A DNA stretch of 64,000 nucleotides. It comes from Nocardia caishijiensis NBRC 108228 (GTDB taxonomy: Bacteria > Actinomycetota > Actinomycetes > Mycobacteriales > Mycobacteriaceae). Below the pieces are notes generated by a model. The model saw nothing but the letters and a program-made list of their open reading frames with translations. It was not told the origin of the DNA and did no database searches. A program made the translations under genes and the position numbers. Below, one piece after another: positions 35,266 through 45,700 of the stretch (position 1 is the stretch's first letter; the number at the start of each line of letters is the position of its first letter). The stretch covers positions 372,001-436,000 of the forward strand of contig NZ_BDBE01000030.1 of assembly GCF_001612825.1 (NCBI RefSeq), written 5' to 3'.

Positions 35266-35741
35266 TCATCGACGTGCCGCAGGGCAAGGACCCCATCGGG
35301 TATGTGTGGGGTGAGATGGTGCCCGGCATCGGTGTCGCGGCGGCGGCGTTCTCGCTGTCGGTGTACGAGCACTCCACGCTGGGGCTGCGGGAATTCGAGG
35401 CGGCCCGGTTGCGGATCGCCCAGATCAACGGGTGCCTGTTCTGCCAGGACTGGCGCACCGAACGCGACGGGCACAAGGTCGAACCGGAGTTCGCCGACGC
35501 GGTCACCGACTGGCGCGACACCGACCGGTTCGACGAGCGAACCCGGCTGGCCGCCGAGTACGCCGAACGTTATGCCACCGATCATCACGGTCTCGACGAC
35601 GAGTTCTGGGCGCGGATGTTCGCCAACTACTCCCAGCCCGAGGTGGTGGAGCTGAGCATGAGCATCGGTTCGTGGCTGGCTTTCGGGCGACTCAACCGGG
35701 TTCTCGGCCTCGACACGGCCTGCGTGCTGCCCGGGCATTGA
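35262..35741 (+). CDS. Carboxymuconolactone decarboxylase/AhpD-like protein
   Basis: The 159-residue all-helical protein has the CxxC pair in AQINGCLFCQDWRTER and a downstream acidic/His segment (YATDHHGLDDEFW), the AhpD/CMD family pattern. Family members act as peroxidase partners or as decarboxylases. It is translationally coupled to the DapB-like dehydrogenase, suggesting one oxidative pathway. The specific reaction is unknown. Confidence 0.8.
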   Translation: MIIDVPQGKDPIGYVWGEMVPGIGVAAAAFSLSVYEHSTLGLREFEAARLRIAQINGCLFCQDWRTERDGHKVEPEFADAVTDWRDTDRFDERTRLAAEYAERYATDHHGLDDEFWARMFANYSQPEVVELSMSIGSWLAFGRLNRVLGLDTACVLPGH

Positions 35742-35773
35742 GTCGCGCGGGCGCGCTCGGCGGGCCCGCGGGT

Positions 35774-35779
35774 TAGGCT
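35774..35779 (+). promoter_or_regulatory. -10 box of leaderless NUDIX gene
   Basis: TAGGCT (TANNNT) ends seven bases before the GTG at 35787 and no ribosome site precedes the GTG. This is the spacing expected when the first transcribed base is the start codon. Confidence 0.5.
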
Positions 35780-35786
35780 GCGGGCC

Positions 35787-36188
35787 GTGGAGTCTCCGAT
35801 TCGGCAGCTGATCGATACCGTGGCCTGGGTTCTGATCGACAACGGCCGGATTCTGTGTGCCCGTCCGCGCGGTAAGGATGTCTTCTACATTCCGGGCGGC
35901 AAACGCGAGGGCTCCGAAACCGATCTGGAGACGCTGGTGCGTGAGGTGGCCGAGGAACTGACCGTCGAGTTGTCGCCCGAGACCGCCGTCCACGTGGGCA
36001 CCTATGAGGCCGACGACGCGGACGTCGTGGTGCGGATGGCCTGTTACACCGCCGAGTACCGGGGTGTGCTCACGGCGAGCAGTGAGATCGAGGCGCTCGC
36101 CTGGTTCGGTTTCGGCGACCGGGATCTGGTGCCGCCGGTCGACCAGTTGTTGTTCGACGACCTGGCCGCCGCGGGGGCCCTGCGGTGA
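35787..36188 (+). CDS. NUDIX hydrolase
   Basis: The 133-residue protein carries the Nudix box GGKREGSETDLETLVREVAEEL (G-x5-E-x7-REV-x-EE, with Leu-Thr in place of the usual x-Gly after EE). The pyrophosphohydrolase metal ligands REVAEE are intact. Family members clean up oxidised or nucleotide-linked pyrophosphates; the substrate cannot be predicted. The end overlaps the next gene by 4 bp (GTGA). Confidence 0.87.
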   Translation: MESPIRQLIDTVAWVLIDNGRILCARPRGKDVFYIPGGKREGSETDLETLVREVAEELTVELSPETAVHVGTYEADDADVVVRMACYTAEYRGVLTASSEIEALAWFGFGDRDLVPPVDQLLFDDLAAAGALR

Positions 36189-36676
36189 TCGACGCGGCGG
36201 CCCGCTCGGCGATCTTCGAGCTGATCGCGGTGCCGCTGGCATTCACCCGGGTCCGCACCCGGGTACGGGTGGCGCGGCGGACTTTGCGCGAACCGGTGGG
36301 TGCTCATGGGGTGTCGCTGCTCCGGTGCCTGGCGCATTCGGTGCTGTCGGCTGGGGTGGGGGTGGTCGGGTGGTTCCTGGCGTTGCTGAGTGTGTTGGTG
36401 CTGGTGCGTGGTCTGGCGTATCCGATGTTGGTTGGCGACGGGTACCGGAATGCGTGGGGCGGGCCGACTCCGGCCGGGGCGTGGGCGGTACACGCAGTGC
36501 TCGGTCTGCTTCTGGCACCGTCGTTCCTCGCGGTCGTCGCGGTGCTGGGACGACTACAGGTCCGGTTGATACACACGGTTCTCGGCGGTCACCGATCATG
36601 GTGGCCGATTCCGCTCGCCGTGGTGTTCACGGCGGCGGGCACCCTGTTCTGCATCGCGTGGTCACACCAGATCTGA
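36185..36676 (+). CDS. Small integral membrane protein of unknown function
   Basis: The 163-residue protein has three hydrophobic segments long enough to span the membrane: VLSAGVGVVGWFLALLSVLV, AVHAVLGLLLAPSFLAVVAV and IPLAVVFTAAGTLFCIAW, with an Arg-rich N-terminal cytoplasmic part (RVRTRVRVARRTLRE). I recognise no family. Its GTG start overlaps the NUDIX gene stop, so the two are co-translated. It converges on the NRPS gene with a 116-nt gap in which I see no clear terminator. Confidence 0.65.
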   Translation: MIDAAARSAIFELIAVPLAFTRVRTRVRVARRTLREPVGAHGVSLLRCLAHSVLSAGVGVVGWFLALLSVLVLVRGLAYPMLVGDGYRNAWGGPTPAGAWAVHAVLGLLLAPSFLAVVAVLGRLQVRLIHTVLGGHRSWWPIPLAVVFTAAGTLFCIAWSHQI

Positions 36677-36792
36677 CCGATCCTCCGCCGCACGACCTTC
36701 TGCGGCATGCGTCCGCACGGGCGCGCCCTGCGCGGATCGGGAGCGCGACGATCCAGGCGTGGGGCAACGACCGTGCCGATTCGTTCGATGCG

Positions 36793-39700
36793 CTACTGGC
36801 CGCCGGAGCGCAGGATCCGGGCGATCTCGGTGAGGGCGTCCGGGTCGGTCATGTGCCAGTGCGTGGCGGGGATCGGGTGGTTGTCGATCGCGGTGACCGC
36901 GTCCGTCCACGACGCCGCGCCGGTGGAGCCGGTCGGGTCGTCGGTGGCGGTGAAGTAGGTGAGGGTGCCGTCGAATGTTCGGGGCCGGTAGGCGGCGTCG
37001 AGGGTGATCGAGGTTGCCGCGCCGTCGATGATCCGGTCGACGCGCGCTTCGTCGACGGGCAGATCGGGTGCCGATATCGCGCACAGCCGGTGAGCCAGGG
37101 CTCGCGCGTCCAGCTCGTCGCCCGCACCGGCGAACCCGCCGAGCAGGTCGGCGGCGGTGACGTCGGTGGCCGTGGCGGGCGAGGCACTGGTGAGACGGCT
37201 GTCGAGCATGCCGAGCAAGGCGACCTGTTCGCCGTCTTCCTGCAGTTGCACGGCCATGGCGTGCGCGATCACACCACCCAGCGACCAACCGAGCAGGTGG
37301 TAGGGCCCTTCGGGTTGGACTGCGCGCAGATGCTTGAGGTAGAGCAGCGCCCACTGTTCGATCGAATCCGGCAGTGGGTCGGCCGAACTCAGGGCCGGTG
37401 ACTGCAGACCGTAGACGGGCCGATCCAGGTGCGCGGTGAGACCACTGAACGACCAGGCCAGGCCGCTGACCGGGTGCACACAGAACAGGGGTTCGCCCTG
37501 GCCGCCGGTGCGCAGCGGGAGCAGGATGTCGAAGGCGGTGTCGGATCCGGTGGAGTCGGTGCCTGCCGCGCGCAAGGCGGTGAGGATCCCGGCGGGCGTG
37601 GGAGCGGTGAATATCCAGGTGACCGGGACGGCCGCGGCCAGCGCCTCACTCAGTTGGGTGGCCAGGCGGGTGGCGAGCAGCGAGGTGCCACCGAGTTCGA
37701 AGAAGTGTTCGTCCATGCCGACTCGGTCGAGGCGGAGCACGTCGGCGTAGACCGCGCACACCGCCTGCTCCACCGCACCGACCGGCGCACGGTGGGCGCG
37801 CGCGGTGAAGGTGGGTGCGGGGAGGGCGTCGCGGTCGAGTTTGCCGTGTGCGGTGAGCGGAATCCGGTCGAGGACCAAGATCGCCGCGGGCACCATGTGG
37901 GCCGGAAACTGGTTGGCCGCCCATTCGCCGAGCCGTTCGACGACGATGCTCTTGCCCTGCGCCGGAACGACATAGGACACCAGCACCGTTTCCCCGGTTC
38001 GAGTGACGTGGCCGAGGGTGACGGCGGAGGACACATCGGGGTGCTCGGTGAGCACGGTGTCGATCTCGGTGAGCTCGATGCGGAAACCACGGATCTTGGT
38101 CTGGAAGTCGGTGCGACCCCGATATTCGAGTTCACCGTCGGCGGTCCAGGAAGCGAGGTCGCCGGTGCGGTACATGCGTTCACCGGGCGTGAAGGGGTCG
38201 GCGACGAACCGGTCGGCGGTCAGGTCGGGTCGCGCGAAGTAGCCGGTGGCCAATTGTGTTCCGGCCAGGTACAACTCACCCGCGACACCGACGGGGACCG
38301 GGTTCAGATGAGCGTCGAGGACATAGACCCGGCTGTTGTGGACGGGTCGCCCGATCGGCACGGTGGCCGTGTCGTCTGCTGTCACCCGGTGGCTGGTGAT
38401 CGACACGGCGGCTTCGGTCGGTCCGTACACATTGAACAGCGCGACCTGCGGGGCGGCGGCGGCGATGCGGCGGGCGAGAGCGACCGGCAACGCCTCACCG
38501 ATGGCCAGGACACGGCGCAGCGAGGCGGGCATGTCCTCGGTGAGCAGGGCGTCGAGCATCGAGGGGACCGCGTGCAAGGTGGTGACGTTCTCGGTGCGCA
38601 TGAGCCCCGCCAGGTAGGCGGGGTCGCGGTGCCCGTCCGGCGAGGCGAGCACGATGCGCCCACCGCTGACGGCGGTCGACCAGAACTCCCACACCGACAG
38701 GTCGAAGGTCGCGGCGGTCTTCAGCAGCACGGCATCGTCGGCACCGAGACCGAATTCGGCGGTCTTCCACCGCAACTGGTTGACGATCGCGGCGTGCGAC
38801 ACCGCGACCCCCTTGGGTCGCCCGGTCGATCCCGACGTGAAGATCACGTAGGCGGTGTGCGCCGCCCGCAGGGGCGCCACCCGTTCGGCATCGATGAGCG
38901 GTTCCGGCGAGTAACCCGCCAAGTCGAGCGCCGCCACCACGACGACATCGTCGGACCCGGCCGCCGCCACCGGTGTTCCGGTATCGGTGAGGGTCAGCAG
39001 TGGGGTCGCGGTGTCGAGGATGTAGCGGGTGCGTGCGTGCGGTTGGTCGGGATCGACCGGCACGTACGCGCCACCGGCGGCCGTGACCGCGTACATCGCG
39101 ACGACCAGATCCACCGACCGTCGCATCGCCAGCGCGACCCGCGTGTGCGGCCCGACCCCGGCGGCGACGAGGTACCGGGCAAGCCGGTTGACCCGCGCGT
39201 CGAGGTCGGCGAAGGTCCAGCGGGCGCCGTCGGCGACCAGCGCGATCGCGCCGGGCGTGGACCGGACCGTGGCATCCCGCAGCGAGGCGAGGGTGGCGGC
39301 CGGATCACCGTGGCGCACAGGGCGGTTCCCGGCGTCGATGATCCGGGCACGTTCGGCGGAATCGAGCAGGTCGATGGTGTGCAGGGGCGCGGTCGGGTCG
39401 GTGAGCACCGCCGACAGCAGCCGGGTGAGACGGTCGAGGAACCCGGCGACGGTGGCCGCGTCGAACAGGTCGGTGGCGTAGGTGCAGTATCCGCTGATAC
39501 CGGCCGGGGCGCCGTCGTCTCGGTAGCGGTCGGCGACGATCAGGTGCAGATCGAACTGGGACAGCGCACGATCCAGCTCCACCGAGGTGACAGCGATCCC
39601 GGGCAGATCCAGGTGGACCTGTCCGAGGTTCTGGAACGACAACCCGACCTGGAACAGCGGGTGCCGGGCCGTGGAGCGGGCGGGGTTGAGCACCTCGACG

Positions 39701-42700
39701 AGGCGTTCGAACGGGATGTCGGCGTGGGCGAAGGCCTGCAGGTCGATGTCGCGCTGGTGGGTGAGCTGGTCGGTGAAGCTCGCGCGGTGCTCGACCCGGG
39801 TGCGGAAGACCAGCGTATTGACGAACATGCCGATCAGGTCGTCGAGGACCGCGTCGCCACGTCCGGCGACGGGTGTGCCGATGGCGATGTCGGTGCTGCC
39901 CGACAGTCGTGACAACACCACGGCCAGCGCGGTGTGCACGGCCATGAACAGGGTCGCGCCGTGGGTGCGCGCCAGTTCGGTCAGCGCGGTGTGGGTGGCG
40001 GCGTCGAGGGTGAACGGCACCCGGCCACCGGCATAGGTCTGGACCGCGGGACGGGGGCGGTCACGGGGCAGCTCGAGCTGGTCGGGCAGGTCCGCCAGCT
40101 CGCGCTGCCAGTAGGCGAGCTGGGTCGCGGCGGTGGAGGCGGGATCGGTTTCGTCGCCGAGCAGGTTCTGCTGCCAGATGGCGTAGTCGGCGTACTGCAC
40201 GGACAGCGGCGCCCAGTCGGGGGCGTGACCGGCGACGCGGGCGGTGTAGGCCGAGACCAGATCTCGGGTGAGCGGGCCACCGGAGAAGCCGTCACCGGCG
40301 ATGTGGTGCACCGCGACGGCGAGGATGTGCTCCTCGCCGGTGGCGAACAGGGCCGCGCGCAACGGCACCTCGGTGGTCACCTCGAAGGGTGCCGAAATCA
40401 GCTCCGCGACAGCGGCATCCGGGTCGTGTGTGGCAGGTGCGAGCACCAGGCGCGGCACGTCGGGGTGGTCGATGGGCAGCACGACCTGCGCGGGGGCCTG
40501 GCCGAGCACCGGGTACACGGTGCGCAGGATCTCGTGGCGGGCGACGAGATCGGCGAACGCGTCGATCAGCGCTGCCGTATCGAGGACACCGGTCAACCGC
40601 AGCACGACGGGAATGGTGTAGGCGGCAGTTCCGGTGTCGAACCGGTTCAGGAACCACATGCGCTGCTGAGCGGGCGAGAGCGGAACCCGAGGTGGACGCG
40701 GCCCGGCGACCAGCGCGGGCCGGGCCCGCCGCTGCGCCGAGGCGGTGATCGCGGCGGCACACCCGGCGACGGTCGGTGCGGCGAACAGCGCTCGCACCGG
40801 CACCCGCGTGCCCACGGCGGCACTCAGTCGTGCGGCCAGCCGGGTGGCGAGCAGTGAATTGCCGCCGAGGTCGAAGAAGTTGTCGTCGGCACCGACGCGT
40901 TCGACGCCGAGGACGTCGGCGAAGACACCGGCGACCGTACGTTCCGTCCCGGCGGCGGGTTCCCGGTAGGGGCGGCCGACGAATTCGGGGGCGGGAAGTG
41001 CTGTCCGGTCGATCTTGCCGGTGGCCGACACCGGCACACGGTCGAGCACGACCACCGCCGCGGGCACCATGTGCGCGGGCAACAGTGTCGCCGCCCACCG
41101 GGTGAGGGCGCCGGGATCGGGGGCGCGACCGGTCACGTACGACACCAGCACCGTCTGCCCGGCCGGGTTCTCGGCGCCGAGCGTGAGGGCGGAACTCACC
41201 TGCGGGTGCCGTAGCAGCACGGCGTCGACCTCGCCGGGTTCGATGCGGAACCCACGGATCTTGATCTGGAAATCGCCGCGGCCCAGGTATTCCAACTCGT
41301 AGCTGTCCTTGTGGACCCAGCGCACGAGGTCGCCGGTGCGGTACATCCGTGCGCCGGTGTCGCTCCACGGGCAGGCCACGAACCGTTCGGCGGTGGTCGC
41401 CGCGCGACCGCCGTAACCACGCGCCAGTGCGGGCCCGGTCAGATACAGCTCACCGGTGACACCGACGGGTACCGGTCGCAGCCGGGTGTCGAGGACGACG
41501 GCCCGCATGCCGGGGACCGGGGTGCCGATGGTGATGCGTTCACCGGCGCGCAGGACGGTGTAGGTGGCGCCGATGGTGGCCTCGGTCGGCCCGTATCCGT
41601 TGAGGAACGTGCGCCCGGGTGCCCAGGCGGTCACCAGTTCCGGTGCCACGGCCTCGCCACCGGCGGACACACAGCGCAGGTCGGGGAGTCCGGTGGGGTC
41701 GAGGGTGCTGAGCAGGGCCGGGGTGATGATCGTGTGGGTGACGCGTTCGGTGCGTAGCAGTTCGTCGAGTTCGGCACCGCCGAGGACCTGCGGTGGGGCG
41801 ATGACCAGGGTGGCGCCTCGGTGGAAGGCGGTGGTGAGCTCCTCGATCGACTGGTCGAAACTGGGTGAGCACACGTGCAGCATGCGGTCGTCGTGACGCA
41901 GGCGCATCAGGTTCGCGGAGTGCGCGACCAGGGCGGCCAGCCCGGTGTGGGTGACACACACCGCCTTCGGGGTGCCGGTGGAACCGGAGGTGTAGATCAG
42001 GTAGGCGGTGTTGTCGCGGCGCAGGGGCCTGCGACGGTGGCGGTCGCGCACCGGGGTCGACGCGCGGGCCGCCACCCGGGCACGCACGGCCGGGTCGTCG
42101 ACGACCAACGACCGCACCGACGCGGCGAGCACACCGGCGTGCGCGGTGACGGTGAGACCCACCCGGGCGCCGGAGTCGGCGAGCATGTGCCGGATCCGGT
42201 CGTCGGGGTAGTTCGGGTCGACGGGCAGGTACACCCCACCGGCTTTGGCGACCGCCCACAGTGCGAGGACCGCGTCGTAGGAGCGGGGAATCGCGCAGGC
42301 GACGACGGTTTCGGGGCCGACGCCCTCGTCGATCAGGACGCGGGCCAACCTGGAGGATTCGGCGTCGAGGGTGCCGTAGGTGTAGTCGGTTCCGTTGTCA
42401 CGTACGGCGATTCGACGTTGACCGAAGCCGGTGCCGCGGACCAGGAGCTGGGCGAGTGTGCGGGCGGAGCGGTGGCGCGGCCCGGTCCCGATTCGGTCGA
42501 GGAGCTGGATTTCCCCCGGAACCGTCACCGACAGGTCACCGACAGGGGTGGTCGGGCGGCGGGTGATGTCGGTGAGCAGTTCGATCAAGCGGTGAGCGAA
42601 CAGTGTCGACGCGGCCGAGTCGAGGCCAGTGCCGTCGATGCCGACCGACATTCCCGTGCCCGATTCGGTGACGACGACCGTGAGGTCGGCGGACGGCACG

Positions 42701-45700
42701 GTCGAATCATGGTCCGGTCGCGCGGCATCGCGCAGTTCGAGACGGAATTGTCCCAGCGATCCGGGTTCGGTGCCGAGCAGCTGGGCGAGGTCGTGGACCG
42801 GGATTCCGGCATGGGTATCGGCTTCGGCCGCTGCCCGATCCACCCGGTCGAGTAGCGCGAGAAACGTTTCGTCGGGATCGATCCTGGTGCGCGACAACAG
42901 CTCTGATGTGCCGAGCGTGATGTCGGTGGACGTCGTGAGCCGTGCGATCAGGATCGACACCGCGGCGCCGATCGTGCTGGACCAGCCGACCCGCGTGCTG
43001 GCGGTCAGGCGGCGCAGCTCGCGGTGCGTGGCCGCCGGGACCGCGAGGGTCCTCGCCGGGTGGAGATCGCCGACCATCGTTTCGGTGGGCAGGGCGAGCC
43101 GGGCGGGGAGGTCGGCCAGGGTGGTGCGCCAGAATCGGGAGCGGGTGATCGGGTCGATCGGGTCCGCGCCGATCATCGTCACGATGTCGGTCGCCCGCGC
43201 TGATCGGGCCGGATCGGCCTGTGTCGCCCGTGTTCGCGTGGTTGTCAGTTCGGACAGGGCGGTACGCAGCCGGTCGGTGACCGCCCCCGCTACCGCGTCC
43301 GACACCAGGTCACGCCGGTATTTGACCTGCACCTGGGTGCAGGCGCCGAGGAAGACCAGGACGGTGATCGGGTAGTGGGTGTGGTCGGCGCCGTGCAGGT
43401 CGTCGACGCGCAGACCGTCGAGCGCGCCACCTGCCTGCCGCAAACCCTCGACATCGACGGGGTAGGACTCGAATGCCAGCATGGTGTCGAACAACTCGCC
43501 CCGATCGGCGAGGCGTTGGATCGCGCCGAGGCCGAGGTGATGGTGGTCGAGCAGCGCGGCCTGTTCGGTCTGCACCGCGCGGATCACCTGCTCGACGGTG
43601 CCGTCCACGCGTACCCGCACCGGGACGGCATCGACGAACAGGCCGATCATGTCGCCGACACCGTCGAGCTGGGGCGGACGACCGGACACGGTGGCACCGA
43701 ACACGATGTCGGCGCGGCCGGTACTCGCCGCGAGGACCAGCGCCCACGCGGTCTGGAACACCGTGTTGGCGGTGACCTCCGCCGCCGCGGCGAAGGTGGT
43801 GAGCGCGGCGGTGGCGGTGACATCGAGGTCGAACTCGCACAGCCCGTAGCCGGTTGCGGTGGGGCGTGGCCAGGTGAGTTCGGGCGCGAGCATGGTCGGC
43901 TCGACCCCGTGCAGCAGCCGCGACCACGCCTGCTCGGCGGCGGCCCGGTCCTGGCGGGTGAGCCAGTCGAGATAGTCGCGGTAGGGACGCACCTCGGGCA
44001 GGACGCTCGCGTCGCCACCGGTGGTGTACAGGACGAGCAGTTCCTTCATCAGCAACGGCATGGACCAGCCGTCGAGCAGGATGTGGTGACCGGTGAGCAC
44101 CAGACGGTTGCGCCCGGAACCGGTGCGGTACACCGTGAACCGCAGCAGCGGGGCCACCGCTGGATCGAATCCGGCCGCCTGGTCGGCGGCGAGCAGAGCG
44201 GCCAGTTCGGATTCGGTGGTGTCGAGCACGCGCACCGGTGCCTCGATGCTGTCGGCGATCACCTGGACGGGGGTGCCGTCGGCGGTGGTGACGAACGCCG
44301 AACGCAGGTTCGCGTGCCGGGTGAGGACGGCGCCCGCCGCGTGCCGCAGCCGGTCGACGTCGAGGTCGCCGGTGAGATCGACCATGAGCTGGATGACATA
44401 GGCGTGCACCGATTCCTCGAGCATGTCGCCCAGCGCGAACAGCGAATGCTGCAACGGGGAGAGCGGCAGCACCTCCGACAGCCCGGGACGGTCGCGCCGC
44501 CAGGTGTCGAGTTCGGTCTGGGACACCCGGACCAGCGGCGCATCGGACGGAGTCAGCCCACCCGCGCGCGGGTGCCGGGTGTGATCGGCGAGGGCCGACA
44601 GCCACTCCGACCAGATGTCGGCCAGCTCCCGAACCTCGGATTCGGCGAGAATGCCGGTGGCATAGCGGAAGTCGGCTTGCAGGCACGGCCCGGTGTCGGT
44701 GGCGACGGCGAGGGTGTTGATGTCGAGGACGGCGTTCGCGGGCAGGGCAGGGTCGTGTTCGACGGCGATGTCGCCGAGGTCGTCGGTGGGCAGCCAGTCG
44801 CCGTCGGCGGGTCCGGTGGTCACCGCGCGACCGAGGTAGTTGAATCCGATCTGGGCGACCGGTTCGGTCGGGAGATCCCCGGCGCGACGTAGCAGCCCGA
44901 AACCGATGCCGTTGTCGGGCACCGCCAGCAGTTGTTCCTTGACCGCGCGCATCGTTGCGGCGAGTGCTTCGTCGTCGAAGCTGGTCGGCCGCAAGGCCGA
45001 CAGGTCGAGCACGACCGGGTACACGGTGGTGAACCAGCCGATCGTGCGGGTGAGATCGGCGCCGGGCACGACCTCTTCCTGTCTGCCGTGACCCTCGAGC
45101 CGCAGCCGCAGCGCGGGAGCGTCGACACCGCGACGGGCCCGCCACACCCGCACCGCCAGCGCCAGCGCCACGAGCAGCCCGTGGTCGGCACCGGCCCGGT
45201 ACAGGGCGGGCAACGTGGTGAGCAGGGGGTCGGTCACCTCGGACGGGATCCGCACGGTGATCGAGCGGGTGGTTGCCTCGGTGTCGACCGTCGGGTCGAG
45301 GGCGCGCGCACCGAGCAGCGGGTCGGTGGTCGCGAGCGCCTGCTGCCAGTGGGGGAGTTCGGCGGTGCGGTCCACGGTGGTCAGGGCGTGCGCCCACCGC
45401 CGGAACGACGTGCCGACCGGCGGCAGCGTGATCGGCTGCCCGGCGCTGTGTTGCGCCCACGCCAGGATCAGGTCGGGGAGCAGGATGCGCCACGACACCC
45501 CGTCGATGACGTAGTGGTGGGCGGCGACCACGAGCACGTCACCGCCACCGGCGCCGCGCACCCAGGTGAACGCGATCATGCGGGCCGCGGCCGGGTTCAA
45601 CGTCGCCAGTGCGGCTTCCATCGCCAGGGCGCCGACACCGGTGCGGTCCTGGCCCGCGTCGATCTCGCCGATCAGTTCCTCGACCGGCACCGCGTGCGGT

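Noticed and set aside
36677..36792. Terminator between the small membrane protein gene and NRPS1
   Set aside because: Only short or widely separated complementary stretches (CCGATCC with GGATCGG about 50 nt apart) are present.
37429..39912. 827-residue plus-strand frame opposite the NRPS1 C-terminal modules
   Set aside because: Antisense shadow of NRPS coding sequence; Gly/Arg/Asp-rich with no recognisable domain.
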